In this document: piece by piece, positions 17,805 through 30,521 of the stretch
Numbering within the stretch: the stretch's first letter is position 1
How the letters are laid out: the number at the start of each line of letters is the position of its first letter
Notes under the pieces: generated by a model
Seen by the model: only the letters and a program-made list of their open reading frames with translations
What the model was told of the DNA's origin: nothing
The model's database searches: none
Program-made: the position numbers and the translations under genes
From: Vaginisenegalia massiliensis
Lineage (GTDB): Bacteria; Bacillota; Bacilli; Lactobacillales; Aerococcaceae
NCBI RefSeq assembly: GCF_900604935.1
Contig: NZ_UWPC01000006.1
Location: 62,001 to 126,000 of the forward strand
DNA length: 64,000 bases
Reading direction: 5' to 3'

Positions 17805-18506
17805 TTGCCAACTAAGCGAAAAAGCCGGCGTAAATATCCAACGCGAACTAAGATGAGTCCGCGTCGCCGAAAACTTCAACGCCAATTTAATCAATTTATG
17901 CAGAAGGTGGGTTACCTTTCCTTTTTTATACTCATTTTTATTGCCTTAATTATTTTTTTGGTCATCCGTTATCAAAATTTTCAACCTGAACCGACTCCCG
18001 ATCCAGGGCAAGAACAACGATTAAGTCAAGCCCAGAAGGAAGCTTTTGTAAAGCAATTGGTGCCAATAGCCCAACGTTTACAACGTGAGTACGGTATTTT
18101 AGCTAGTATTTCTTTGAGTCAAGCTATGCTTGAATCTGATTTTGGAGCAAGTCAATTATCAGCTGAATATCATAATCTATTCGGTGTAAAAACGGATGCT
18201 TCCGACCCTCAAGGTATTGATTTTTCGACTAAGGAATTTGTTGATGGTGAGTGGATAACGATAGTTGATCGTTTTAAGGTCTATCATTCATGGGAAGAGT
18301 CGATGGAAGAGCATGCAAAACTTTTATACTACGGAACTTCCTGGAATGCGGAGTATTACCAAGATGTTAAACAGGGACGGGATTATGTTGCCCAAGCCAA
18401 AGGCTTGCAGTCTGCTGGCTATGCAACAGACCCAGGGTATGCGGATAAAATTATCGCCATGATTGAAGAATGGCAGCTTTATCAGTACGACCAGCCTTTA
18501 CCTTAA
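17805..18506 (+). CDS. Membrane-anchored glucosaminidase-domain protein
   Basis: The TTG start follows AAGGAGGGG at 17791. The 233 residues have a strongly basic cytoplasmic N-terminus (about 35 residues rich in Arg/Lys), one membrane segment (about 38-58, uncleaved anchor), and a mannosyl-glycoprotein endo-beta-N-acetylglucosaminidase (FlgJ/LytG-like) domain from about residue 75 to the end. The motif SQAMLESDFGAS carries the expected catalytic Glu, and HNLFGVK and YHSWEESMEEHAKLL are family marks. It should cleave the glycan strand of peptidoglycan at the outer face of the membrane. No SH3 or LysM wall-binding domain is present, so it acts close to the membrane. Confidence 0.88.
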   Translation: MPTKRKSRRKYPTRTKMSPRRRKLQRQFNQFMQKVGYLSFFILIFIALIIFLVIRYQNFQPEPTPDPGQEQRLSQAQKEAFVKQLVPIAQRLQREYGILASISLSQAMLESDFGASQLSAEYHNLFGVKTDASDPQGIDFSTKEFVDGEWITIVDRFKVYHSWEESMEEHAKLLYYGTSWNAEYYQDVKQGRDYVAQAKGLQSAGYATDPGYADKIIAMIEEWQLYQYDQPLP

Positions 18507-18532
18507 AAATTTGCTTAAGGGTGAAAAGTTTA

Positions 18533-18561
18533 TTGAATCTGAGGTCATTCTTAGGTAAGAT
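18533..18561 (+). promoter_or_regulatory. Promoter of the PurK-like gene
   Basis: TTGAAT (18533-18538), 17 bases, TAAGAT (18556-18561), about 40 bases before the ATG at 18603. Confidence 0.45.
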
Positions 18562-18602
18562 ATATGAGTTATCAAGATAATATTTGAGAAAGGAGTCGGC
18601 CA

Positions 18603-19742
18603 ATGCTAGTTAAACATTTTCCTGGTGAAACAATCGGTATAATTGGATCAAGTATGGCTTCCGCTTTACTTGCTCAGGAAGCAGGACGCTTAGGCTATCG
18701 CGTGGCTTCTTTAGTTCTACAGGAGCAGAATCCCGTTCGGCAATTCTGTAATTGGCAAACAATTTGTCCAGTTTATGACGAAACAGCATTACGGCATTTT
18801 GCCGGTCGGGTGGATGTAGTAGTGGCGGAAACGGGTCTCCTTTCTCATCAAGATTATAAAATTTTAGCTGCCATTACCGATTTAACTTTATCTGATGATT
18901 TGATGGCCATTACCACAGATCGCTTGATAGAAAAAGTCTTTCTAGATTCACAGCGCTGTCTAGTGACACCTTTTTCGATGGTGACTAGTCTTAAAGATAT
19001 TAAAGAAGCTGTAGAATATATTGGTTTTCCTTGTGTTCTTAAAACGACCCAACGTCATCTTCCGCAATCATCAGACCATGTCATTTTGTATAGCGAAGAA
19101 GATTATGAACGAGCTGAACGCAAAGTTGAAGAGAGTACCTGTATCCTAGAAGCTTGGATTCCAACTGAGAAGAAAGCTTCCTTAACCTTGGTTCGTAATG
19201 AACGAGGCGAAATGTTATTGTACCCAGTCTTTGAAGTGATAGGTAGTGGGGAATTACACTTAAAGCAAGTTCGTTATCCGGCCAATATTTCATCTATGGT
19301 TGAAGCAGAAATGAGACGAGTTGCCCAAGTTATTGGCCAAGCCTTAGATTTGATTGGTTCATTAACCCTCGAGTTTTTTATTACATCGGCCGGGGTTGTC
19401 TATATCAATGAAGCGAGTGTGGGTTTGTCATCAGAAGCTATCTTTACTTTAGGTTCCATGTCAATGTCGCATTTTGAAGCGACGTGTCGGGCCTTGGTTG
19501 GTTTACCATTACCGGATCTTCTTCCGCGCGGCCGGGCAGCCATTGCTTTACCTTTGGTTGATTTAAATTATGATGAAGTGATGACCCAGTACATGATGCG
19601 TACGGATTGGCATTTTGCCTTCTTTAACCCACGCGGTCATTCGGTGGAAGATATGCAAGGTTATGTTATCGTTATTGGCGACAGCATTAAGCATTGCGAA
19701 CGTCAAATCGAGCTAAGCCGCCTTACCCATCATCCAAAATAA
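18603..19742 (+). CDS. PurK-like ATP-grasp protein, degenerate motifs
   Basis: The 379-residue protein has the length and the three-part ATP-grasp plan of PurK (N5-carboxyaminoimidazole ribonucleotide synthase): a Rossmann-like start (TIGIIGSSMASALLAQEAGRLGY), TDRLIEKVFLDS near residue 102, FPCVLKTTQRH near 142, ILEAWIPTEKKASL near 180, LTLEFFITSAGVVYINEAS near 254 and a final small domain. Key PurK signatures are changed: the Gly-rich first loop GGGQLG reads GSSMAS, the GYDGKGQ phosphate loop reads HLPQSSDH, and the substrate loop PRPHNSGH after NE is replaced by SVGLSSEA. No purE or other pur gene is adjacent. It is probably a paralogue that has lost or changed its reaction. The gene precedes the pcrA block and has its own promoter and terminator. 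Confidence 0.75.
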   Translation: MLVKHFPGETIGIIGSSMASALLAQEAGRLGYRVASLVLQEQNPVRQFCNWQTICPVYDETALRHFAGRVDVVVAETGLLSHQDYKILAAITDLTLSDDLMAITTDRLIEKVFLDSQRCLVTPFSMVTSLKDIKEAVEYIGFPCVLKTTQRHLPQSSDHVILYSEEDYERAERKVEESTCILEAWIPTEKKASLTLVRNERGEMLLYPVFEVIGSGELHLKQVRYPANISSMVEAEMRRVAQVIGQALDLIGSLTLEFFITSAGVVYINEASVGLSSEAIFTLGSMSMSHFEATCRALVGLPLPDLLPRGRAAIALPLVDLNYDEVMTQYMMRTDWHFAFFNPRGHSVEDMQGYVIVIGDSIKHCERQIELSRLTHHPK

Positions 19743-19768
19743 ACTCTCCTACTTGGGAGAGTTTTTTT
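19742..19768 (+). terminator. Rho-independent terminator
   Basis: ACTCTCC and GGGAGAGT form a compact hairpin followed by seven T, overlapping the last base of the PurK-like stop. Confidence 0.9.
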
Positions 19769-19832
19769 GTTTAGCTAAGTCTATGAAATTTTAGAGAAAT
19801 TTTGTATGAAGCTAAAAGTTTGACCAATTTTT

Positions 19833-19841
19833 TGTTATAAT
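19833..19841 (+). promoter_or_regulatory. Extended -10 promoter of the pcrA operon
   Basis: TGTTATAAT forms an extended -10 about 68 bases before the GTG start of pcrA. TTGACC at 19820 is too close to serve as its -35. Confidence 0.5.
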
Positions 19842-19908
19842 TAGATACGATTGTATTATCCTTAATTAGTTCAAAATGAAGCAAGGATAATGATTAGGAG
19901 GAAGTAGA

Positions 19909-22215
19909 GTGCCATCACTACTAGAGAATATTAAAGGACTAAATGACCAACAAAGAGAAGCTGTATTGACCACCCAGGGCCCGCTTCTTATTGCTGCCGG
20001 AGCTGGTAGTGGCAAGACCCGAGTTTTAACGCATCGCATTGCGTATCTCATTCAAGAACAAAATGTTAATCCATGGAATATTTTAGCCATCACGTTTACA
20101 AATAAAGCGGCTAATGAAATGAAACAACGGGTTCAAGCTTTGGTAGGCCCAGAAGCTGAGGCGATTTGGGTAGCCACTTTCCATGCTATGTGCGCCCGCA
20201 TCCTCAGACGTGAAGCGTTAGCGATTGGCTATGAACGAAATTTTACGATTGTGGATCAATCTCAACAACAAACTTTGATGAAACAAGTGCTTAAAGACTT
20301 GAATCTAGATGCCAATGTTTACCCTTATAAAGAGATGTTATGGGTTATTGATGAAGCAAAGAATCAAAATATTCTGCCTGAGGAATTTAGCCAAAAGGCG
20401 GACAGCTATCTTGAACAAGTTCAAGCCAAAGTCTACTTAGCTTATCAAAAGACATTGAAAGCAGCTAATGCGATGGACTTTAATGACCTTATTTTGTACA
20501 CCGTAAAATTGTTGCAAGAGAATGAATCAATTCGCCAATTTTATCAACATAAATTCCAGTATATTCATGTTGATGAATATCAAGACACCAATGAGAGTCA
20601 GTATCTTTTAGTAAAATTGTTAACTGGCATCTTGCAAAATGTCTGTGTCGTTGGCGATGCGGATCAATCGATTTATGGTTGGCGGGGCGCTAACATGGAA
20701 AACATGTTGAATTTTGAAAAAGACTATCCGCATGCCAAAGTTATCCTGTTGGAACAGAATTATCGCTCAACACAAACGATTCTTAAAGCGGCCAACAGTG
20801 TGATCCAACATAATCAAAATCGTCGAGCTAAGAATCTTTGGTCTGATAAAGCAGCTGGCGAGAAAGTCTATTTCTATCATGCGGATAATGACTCAGCTGA
20901 AGCCCAGTTTGTGATTCAACAAATCGTTAGACAAAAACAGGATAAAGGCTTATCTTATAAAGATTTTGCTGTTTTATATCGTACCCAAGCGCAATCACGT
21001 AGTTTAGAAGACCAGCTTTTAAAAGCTAATGTGCCTTATAAGATTGTCGGTGGTCTCAAATTCTATGCCCGTAAAGAGATATTAGATACCTTAGCATATT
21101 TGAAACTCATTGATAATTTAGCGGATAACTTAAGTTTTAATCGAATTGTCAATGTTCCCAAAAGAGGCATTGGGCCGACTAGTCTTGACAAATTAGCCGA
21201 GTTTGCGGCGAGCTATGGTTTATCATATTTTGAAGCCATTGAGCACATTCAACAAGCCAATCTATCGGCAGCAGCTAAGCAAAAATTAACACAATTCCGA
21301 GAACTCATTTTACAACTAAAAGAACAGAGTCAGTATCTAAATGTCAGTGAATTGGTTGAAGCCGTTTGGAACCATACGGGTTATCAGGCTAGCTTAAAAG
21401 CTGAAGGAGATCTTGAAGCGCTGAATCGGTTGGAGAATCTAGAGGAATTTGCTTCGGTTACTAAACAGTTTGATGAACGTGATCCATCAGAACGGATGGA
21501 ACAAGATCCTGATTTTATTGAGGCTGATCAAGAGAGCCAAAAAGGTGAGACGGTGCCAGTCCTAACTCAATTCTTAACCGAACTGTCACTAGTAACGGAC
21601 AATACAGAAGAAATTCAAGACGATCAAGTTGTTTTGATGACTATGCATGCGGCCAAAGGTTTAGAGTTCCCGTATGTCTTTATTGTCGGCATGGAAGAAG
21701 GGCTCTTTCCTCTAGGGCGTTCTTTAGAGAACGAGGATGATTTAGAGGAAGAACGCCGTCTAGCTTATGTAGGCATGACACGAGCAGAGCAAGTACTTTA
21801 TCTGTCTGCTGCTCAAAGCCGTCTCTTATATGGACGCTATCAACATAATTTAGTCAGTCGCTTTTTAGAAGAAATCGAAGCAGATTTGGTTGAAAAATTA
21901 GGTGTGACTTATCGCCAATTCCAGTCATCATTCGGTTCATATCAACGGGGATCTCATCAATCAGCTAGTCGGGTGAAATTAAACGCACGACCTCAAGTGA
22001 GAAATCAAGCTAACACGCAAGCGTTAAGACCGAATCAGTCGGCTACATCCACCCAGTGGACAGTCGGAGACAAGGTTCAACATAAGGCTTGGGGTCAAGG
22101 AACCATTGTTAAAGTGAGTCAAACCAAAACGGATACAGTATTATCAATCGCCTTTGCCTCACAAGGCGTGAAAGATTTATTGGCAGCATTTGCTCCGATT
22201 ACTCGCATTGATTAA
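19909..22215 (+). CDS. pcrA: ATP-dependent DNA helicase PcrA (UvrD family)
   Basis: The 768-residue protein is a superfamily 1A 3'-5' helicase acting in nucleotide excision repair, plasmid replication and removal of RecA filaments. Visible motifs: Q motif LNDQQREAV, Walker A AAGAGSGKT (29-37), motif II VDEYQDTN, motif III GDADQSIYGWRGA, motif IV LEQNYRST, motif V TMHAAKGLEFPYVF and motif VI VGMTRAEQVLYLS. A C-terminal Tudor-like domain that contacts RNA polymerase in related proteins begins at WTVGDKVQHKAWGQG. The GTG start follows TTAGGAGGAAG. It heads the pcrA-ligA-camS-gatCAB block, spaced 21 bases from ligA. Confidence 0.97.
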   Translation: MPSLLENIKGLNDQQREAVLTTQGPLLIAAGAGSGKTRVLTHRIAYLIQEQNVNPWNILAITFTNKAANEMKQRVQALVGPEAEAIWVATFHAMCARILRREALAIGYERNFTIVDQSQQQTLMKQVLKDLNLDANVYPYKEMLWVIDEAKNQNILPEEFSQKADSYLEQVQAKVYLAYQKTLKAANAMDFNDLILYTVKLLQENESIRQFYQHKFQYIHVDEYQDTNESQYLLVKLLTGILQNVCVVGDADQSIYGWRGANMENMLNFEKDYPHAKVILLEQNYRSTQTILKAANSVIQHNQNRRAKNLWSDKAAGEKVYFYHADNDSAEAQFVIQQIVRQKQDKGLSYKDFAVLYRTQAQSRSLEDQLLKANVPYKIVGGLKFYARKEILDTLAYLKLIDNLADNLSFNRIVNVPKRGIGPTSLDKLAEFAASYGLSYFEAIEHIQQANLSAAAKQKLTQFRELILQLKEQSQYLNVSELVEAVWNHTGYQASLKAEGDLEALNRLENLEEFASVTKQFDERDPSERMEQDPDFIEADQESQKGETVPVLTQFLTELSLVTDNTEEIQDDQVVLMTMHAAKGLEFPYVFIVGMEEGLFPLGRSLENEDDLEEERRLAYVGMTRAEQVLYLSAAQSRLLYGRYQHNLVSRFLEEIEADLVEKLGVTYRQFQSSFGSYQRGSHQSASRVKLNARPQVRNQANTQALRPNQSATSTQWTVGDKVQHKAWGQGTIVKVSQTKTDTVLSIAFASQGVKDLLAAFAPITRID

Positions 22216-25489
<3,274 letters not shown>

Positions 25490-25513
25490 TTTAGTCAAGA
25501 GAAGGAGTCTCGT

Positions 25514-25810
25514 ATGATTAATCAAAATGATATCAAGCATGTTGCTAAATTAGCAAAATTACAGTTTCAAGATTCAGAATTAGAAAAATTCACAAGTGAA
25601 TTCAACCAAATTATTTCATTGGTAGAACATTTGACTGAAGTGGACACACAAGGGATTGAGCCAACGTATCATGGAAATGACTTGATGAATGTCTACCGTC
25701 AAGACCAAGCACAATTGACGGCTGATCGACAAGCCATGCTTGCCAATGCTCAAACTATGCAAGATGGCTTCATCAAAGTTCCAGCCATTTTAGAAAGTGA
25801 GGAAGCCTAA
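25514..25810 (+). CDS. gatC: Asp-tRNA(Asn)/Glu-tRNA(Gln) amidotransferase subunit C
   Basis: The 98-residue protein shows the GatC pattern: IKHVAKLAKLQF at the N-terminus, FTSEFNQIISLVEHLTEVDT in the middle and the GFIKVPAILE end. It is the small linker subunit that wraps around GatA and GatB in the transamidosome. AAGGAG precedes the ATG. Its stop codon TAA overlaps the ATG of gatA by one base. Confidence 0.96.
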   Translation: MINQNDIKHVAKLAKLQFQDSELEKFTSEFNQIISLVEHLTEVDTQGIEPTYHGNDLMNVYRQDQAQLTADRQAMLANAQTMQDGFIKVPAILESEEA

Positions 25811-27267
25811 TGACTGAATATCCAACTACCATTAAAGAAATTCAAGCTGGACTAGCCCAAGGTAGCTTTACAGCCGTTGAATTGGTTCAATCTATCTATC
25901 AAGGTCTACAAGTTAGCGAACCAAAACTTCAAGCTCTTTTAGCAAGCAATCAAGAGCAAGCGCTAGAGGCTGCTAAACAAGCGGACCAAATTGGTTATGG
26001 ACCCGACGCGCCTAAGTTGAATGGAGTTCCTATGGTTGTTAAAGATAATATCTTGACCAAAGGATTAACCACTACAGCAGCGAGTAAGATTTTAGCTAAC
26101 TTTAATCCATCATATGATGCGACAGTTGTAACAAAGCTAAAAGAAGCTGGGGCTATTATTATTGCTAAAGCAAACTTGGATGAATTTGCCATGGGAGCTT
26201 CTTGCGAACGCTCAGCCTTTCAAGTTACCCACAATCCTTGGAATTTAAACTGTGTGCCTGGGGGATCTTCTGGTGGTTCATCTGCTACAGTTTCTGGTCG
26301 TCAAGTTCCAGCAAGTTTAGGAACAGATACGGGTGGCTCTATTCGTCAGCCAGCTGCTTTTACGGGAATTGTAGGGATGAAACCGACCTATGGAAGTGTC
26401 TCACGTTACGGTGTCATTGCCTTTGGGTCGAGTTTAGATCAAGTGGGTCCTATGACCTTAACAGTTGAAGATAATGCTAAAGTTCTGGAGGTTATTGCTG
26501 GTCATGATGATCATGATTCTACCTCTTTGAAAGATTTTGATTTGAATTATTCATCTAAGCTTGGTCAATCTCTTGCTGGTTTAAAGATTGCTTTTCCGCG
26601 TGAGTATAAGGATGAAGCTATTCATCCAGATATTCGTCAGGCCATGGAACAAGCTGCGGAATTTTATCGTAGCCAAGGGGCTATCGTCGATGAGGTATCT
26701 TTACCGCATTCAAAATACGGTATTAATGTCTACTACATCATTGCTTCCTCAGAAGCATCCTCAAACCTCCAGCGTTTTGATGGCGTACGTTACGGGTATC
26801 GTTCACAAGCAGCTAAGACTTTAGAAGATGTCTATGTGATGTCACGCTCTGAGGGATTTGGTGATGAAGTTAAACGTCGGATTATGCTAGGAACCTTCTC
26901 GTTAAGTTCAGGTTATTACGATGCTTACTTTAATAAAGCTGCACAAGTTCGGACATTAATTAAACAAGAGTTTAATCAAGTGTTGGCTGAATACGATTTG
27001 ATTATGGGGCCAACTACGACTTCAACAGCTTTTGAAATCGGCGGTAAAGTGAATGATCCAGTTGAAATGTATGTGGCTGACTTATTGACTGTGAATGCGA
27101 ACTTAACGGGCTTGCCGGCTCTATCAATTCCAGCTGGTTTCGACCACAATGGCTTACCAATCGGGCTCCAATTATTGGGTCGTCCGCTTGACGAAGCGAC
27201 CATCTATCAAGCAGCTCATGCTTTTGAAACGAACCATGACTTTGCTAGCCAAGTCCCACAGTACTAG
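25810..27267 (+). CDS. gatA: Asp-tRNA(Asn)/Glu-tRNA(Gln) amidotransferase subunit A
   Basis: The 485-residue amidase-signature enzyme releases ammonia from glutamine for the GatB active site. The catalytic Lys-Ser-Ser triad can be placed as Lys 78 (VVKDN), Ser 153 (PGGSSGGSS) and Ser 177 (DTGGSIRQPA). Length is normal. It sits between gatC and gatB with minimal spacing, so the three subunits are co-translated. Presence of this system implies that the cell charges tRNA(Gln), and perhaps tRNA(Asn), by the indirect route. Confidence 0.97.
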   Translation: MTEYPTTIKEIQAGLAQGSFTAVELVQSIYQGLQVSEPKLQALLASNQEQALEAAKQADQIGYGPDAPKLNGVPMVVKDNILTKGLTTTAASKILANFNPSYDATVVTKLKEAGAIIIAKANLDEFAMGASCERSAFQVTHNPWNLNCVPGGSSGGSSATVSGRQVPASLGTDTGGSIRQPAAFTGIVGMKPTYGSVSRYGVIAFGSSLDQVGPMTLTVEDNAKVLEVIAGHDDHDSTSLKDFDLNYSSKLGQSLAGLKIAFPREYKDEAIHPDIRQAMEQAAEFYRSQGAIVDEVSLPHSKYGINVYYIIASSEASSNLQRFDGVRYGYRSQAAKTLEDVYVMSRSEGFGDEVKRRIMLGTFSLSSGYYDAYFNKAAQVRTLIKQEFNQVLAEYDLIMGPTTTSTAFEIGGKVNDPVEMYVADLLTVNANLTGLPALSIPAGFDHNGLPIGLQLLGRPLDEATIYQAAHAFETNHDFASQVPQY

Positions 27268-27278
27268 GAGGTTCTTAA

Positions 27279-28712
27279 ATGAATTTTGAAACCGTTATTG
27301 GACTGGAAGTCCATGTTGAACTGAAAACTGAATCCAAAATGTTTAGCCCTTCACCTGCTCACTTCGGAGCTGAACCAAATACCAATATTAATGAAATTGA
27401 CTGGGGTTACCCAGGAGTTTTACCTGTGGTCAATCAAGGGGCCATCGAGTTTGGTATGCGAGCGGCACTAGCTTTAAATTGTGATATTGCACGCCGGATG
27501 AAATTTGATCGTAAGAACTATTTCTATCCAGATAATCCTAAGGCCTATCAAATTTCACAATTTGATCAGCCTATTGGCTCGAATGGCTATATTGATATTG
27601 AAGTAAACGGTCAAACTAAGCGTATTCGGATTGAACGTTTGCACTTAGAAGAAGATGCCGGTAAGAATACGCATGGAACAGACGGCTACTCCTATGTCGA
27701 TTTAAACCGTCAAGGAACACCATTAATTGAAATTGTTTCTGAAGCGGATATGCGGTCACCCGAAGAAGCGTATGCTTATTTGGAAGCCTTACGACAAAAA
27801 ATTATGTACACTGAAGTTTCAGACGTTAAGATGGAAGAAGGTTCCATGCGTTGTGATGCCAATATTTCGATTCGACCTTATGGCCAAAAAGCCTTCGGAA
27901 CGAAAACGGAGTTAAAGAACTTAAACTCCTTTAACTTTGTCAAGAAAGGCTTAGCTTTTGAAGAAAAACGTCAAGCCCAAGTATTATTGTCGGGCGGTAT
28001 CATTCAACAAGAGACACGACGCTATGATGAAGCGACTGGTAAAACTATCTTAATGCGGGTTAAGGAAGGGTCTGCAGACTATCGTTATTTCCCTGAACCA
28101 GACCTACCTCCAATGACTATCGATCAGGAATGGATTGACCGTGTTCAAGCTTCGATCCCAGAAATGCCAGATAGCCGACGCAAACGCTATGTAGAAAAAT
28201 TTGGTTTACCTGAATATGACGCAATGGTCTTGACTTTATCTAAGGAAATGTCGGATTTCTTCCAAGCGACTGTTGAAGCCGGAGCAGATCCAAAACAAGC
28301 CTCTAACTGGCTTATGGGAGAAGTATCTGCTCATATGAATAGTGAAAAAGTGACACTTGCTGAAATGGCTTTAACGCCAACTAATTTAGCTCAAATGATT
28401 GGTCTGATTGAAGATGGCACTATTTCATCCAAGATTGCTAAACGTTTATTTAAAATCTTGGCGACTGAAGGCGGCGACGCTCAAACGGTAGTAGAGAAAC
28501 ATGGAATGGCTCAATTGAGTGATCCAGCTAAGTTATTACCGATTATTGAAGAAATTGTAGCGAATAACCAACAATCATTAGAAGATTATAAAAACGGAAA
28601 AGACCGTGCCGTTGGCTTCTTTGTTGGTCAGATCATGAAAGCAACTAAAGGGCAAGCTAATCCTCAAGTTGTCAATCAATTATTGCTTGAAACCTTAAAG
28701 AAATTGTCATAA
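27279..28712 (+). CDS. gatB: Asp-tRNA(Asn)/Glu-tRNA(Gln) amidotransferase subunit B
   Basis: The 477-residue protein begins with the family hallmark [20 protein letters not shown], followed by the kinase-like domain ([39 protein letters not shown]), the helical linker and the C-terminal YqeY/tRNA-binding domain (about 330-477). GatB phosphorylates the misacylated tRNA side chain and amidates it with ammonia from GatA. AGGAGG precedes the ATG. A strong terminator follows. Confidence 0.97.
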   Translation: MNFETVIGLEVHVELKTESKMFSPSPAHFGAEPNTNINEIDWGYPGVLPVVNQGAIEFGMRAALALNCDIARRMKFDRKNYFYPDNPKAYQISQFDQPIGSNGYIDIEVNGQTKRIRIERLHLEEDAGKNTHGTDGYSYVDLNRQGTPLIEIVSEADMRSPEEAYAYLEALRQKIMYTEVSDVKMEEGSMRCDANISIRPYGQKAFGTKTELKNLNSFNFVKKGLAFEEKRQAQVLLSGGIIQQETRRYDEATGKTILMRVKEGSADYRYFPEPDLPPMTIDQEWIDRVQASIPEMPDSRRKRYVEKFGLPEYDAMVLTLSKEMSDFFQATVEAGADPKQASNWLMGEVSAHMNSEKVTLAEMALTPTNLAQMIGLIEDGTISSKIAKRLFKILATEGGDAQTVVEKHGMAQLSDPAKLLPIIEEIVANNQQSLEDYKNGKDRAVGFFVGQIMKATKGQANPQVVNQLLLETLKKLS

Positions 28713-28723
28713 ACATTTTTATA

Positions 28724-28775
28724 AGCAAATAAATATGAAAATAGGTAAATTTATCTTCATATTTATTTGCTTTTT
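28724..28775 (+). terminator. Rho-independent terminator of gatCAB
   Basis: AGCAAATAAATATGAA pairs with TTCATATTTATTTGCT over 16 bases around a 16-base loop, then TTTT. It ends the pcrA-gatB transcript. Confidence 0.88.
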
Positions 28776-28784
28776 CGCTATAAT
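28756..28784 (+). promoter_or_regulatory. Promoter candidate of the L,D-transpeptidase gene
   Basis: TTCATA (28756-28761), 17 bases, TATAAT (28779-28784), overlapping the preceding terminator stem. It implies a 5' leader of about 115 bases. Confidence 0.45.
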
Positions 28785-28799
28785 GAGTCTTGAAATATG

Positions 28800-28828
28800 A
28801 CAAACTAATGGCTTTGTATTTAGTTTGT
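28800..28828 (+). repeat. Inverted repeat in the L,D-transpeptidase leader
   Basis: ACAAACTAA (28800-28808) and TTAGTTTGT (28820-28828) are perfectly complementary with an 11-base loop. No T-run follows, so it is not a terminator; it may be an operator or an RNA hairpin. Confidence 0.45.
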
Positions 28829-28904
28829 TGGTAATTTTTGCTTAATAATTTGAATATATTGGTAATTAATACCATAAGAAGATGGATGATTGGGTGGGAA
28901 AAAA

Positions 28905-30287
28905 TTGAAAAAGAGTTTATGGTCAATCATTGGCGTTGTGTTAACATTAGTTATTGTTTATGTGGTGGGAGTGGCCTATTTTGCGAATCGCTTTATGCCA
29001 AGTACAAGTCTAGCTAGCGTGAGTATTTCAGGTAAAACGTTAGACCAAGCACAGGAGGCCTTTGTTCAAAAGTTCAATGATCAAAGCATTGAAGTGATGG
29101 AAAATAATCAAAATTTAGGACAAGTAAAAATTCAAGATTTACAAGCGCAATATGATATGCAACAAGTATTAAAGATGGCCTTTGAAAAACAAAATCCTAA
29201 TTTATGGTTTACTTATTTCTTTAGACCTACTAAGATTGATCCACAATTTGCCAATACAGTCACAGTAGATTCGGCTAAATTAGAGTCTGTCTTTACAAAA
29301 CTAGGAATTGATAATGAAAAACGTAAAGATGGCACCAATGCAACAATTGAGTACGATAAGGCAAAGGGCTACTTTGTAAAAGCTGAGAAAATCGGAACCA
29401 AGGTTGACTTTAAAAAATTAGCTTTGGCTGCTATGGACGGGGTGGGTAACCAAGCAGATGAACTTGATTTAACCTCAGGCTATCAAGATCCTGCAGTTAA
29501 GTCGACGTCCAAAGTGGTCACTGATACAATGAAACAAATCCACGATGTCGCTGAAAGCAAAATCACATTAACAATTGCCGGTGATGAAGTTAAAATCCCT
29601 AAGGAAGTTATTATGGATTGGATTCATTTTGATACCAATGGGCAAATGGCCTTTAGTCCTGAAGGAATTACGACCTATCTTAATCAGTTAAATGAAAAGT
29701 ATTCAACAATTAACAAGGTTCGTACCATTGACAGTGCCATGCAAGGCAAAGTTGAAGTACAACCAGGAATTTTAGGGTGGAGTATTGACACCGAAAAAGA
29801 AACGCAAAATATCATTCGCGATCTATTTGCTAATAAACCGGTAAAACGGGATCCTGCTATTGCTTCTCGGGGAGGCATTCCTAATGCCAAAGATGATATC
29901 GGTTCAACATATATTGAAGTGGATTTGACTAATCAAATGATGTGGTATTATGTTGATAAGAAAATCGTTGTAGAAACACCGATCGTTTCGGGACAACCTG
30001 CTTCTCCATCAACTCCAGGTGCTTTTGCCATTATTGAAAAATTACAAAATACGGAATTAAAAGGCTATAACCCGTTTTATAAGAAAAAATACTCGGTGCC
30101 AGTGGCTTATTGGATGCGTTTTAATGATAATGCTGAAGGTATTCATGATTCATCATGGCAATCATCTTATGGTGGGAATACATGGCAATGGTCAGGGTCA
30201 CTTGGCTGTATTAATACACCAATCGATGCCGTAGCGACTATTTATGCTACTGCAGATTATGGTACTCCAGTTTTAGTTCACCATTAA
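28905..30287 (+). CDS. L,D-transpeptidase (YkuD domain)
   Basis: The 460-residue protein has an N-terminal uncleaved membrane anchor (about 7-30), two peptidoglycan-binding_4-type domains (about 35-320) and a C-terminal YkuD catalytic domain beginning at STYIEVDLTNQMMWYYVD. The catalytic cysteine lies in SGSLGCIN (Cys 435), with the upstream His in GIHDSSW. The architecture resembles Ldt(fm) of Enterococcus faecium, which forms 3-3 cross-links and confers beta-lactam tolerance. An in-frame TTG at 28890 is also possible; TTG 28905 is preferred because GGGTGGG lies at normal distance and the anchor then starts with KK. The classic SHGC motif reads SLGC. Confidence 0.88.
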   Translation: MKKSLWSIIGVVLTLVIVYVVGVAYFANRFMPSTSLASVSISGKTLDQAQEAFVQKFNDQSIEVMENNQNLGQVKIQDLQAQYDMQQVLKMAFEKQNPNLWFTYFFRPTKIDPQFANTVTVDSAKLESVFTKLGIDNEKRKDGTNATIEYDKAKGYFVKAEKIGTKVDFKKLALAAMDGVGNQADELDLTSGYQDPAVKSTSKVVTDTMKQIHDVAESKITLTIAGDEVKIPKEVIMDWIHFDTNGQMAFSPEGITTYLNQLNEKYSTINKVRTIDSAMQGKVEVQPGILGWSIDTEKETQNIIRDLFANKPVKRDPAIASRGGIPNAKDDIGSTYIEVDLTNQMMWYYVDKKIVVETPIVSGQPASPSTPGAFAIIEKLQNTELKGYNPFYKKKYSVPVAYWMRFNDNAEGIHDSSWQSSYGGNTWQWSGSLGCINTPIDAVATIYATADYGTPVLVHH

Positions 30288-30355
30288 TCATTGAGAAATG
30301 AGTCTAGTAAATTTTAGTCTTATTTTCGTCGAATTGACTTATTTTTAAAAGATGT

Positions 30356-30415
30356 AATCCACCAGCTAATGTCTAAACCAAGTTTCGTTAAGGCATTAGG
30401 CTTGGTGGATTTTTC
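30356..30415 (+). terminator. Rho-independent terminator
   Basis: AATCCACCAGCTAATG pairs with CATTAGGCTTGGTGGATT around a long loop, then TTTT. It ends the L,D-transpeptidase transcript. Confidence 0.75.
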
Positions 30416-30521
30416 GTTGGAGATTTACTCGTTTTGGCATTTTGGGGCGAGTAGCTAATCGGACTCAATAATGCTTTTGTGAAGTAGTATAATTTATTTG
30501 TGACTAAGGGAGGAAAGAATC

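Noticed and set aside
18603-19742. Straight assignment as purine-synthesis purK
   Set aside because: Key ATP and substrate motifs are missing and no pur gene is adjacent; described as PurK-like only.
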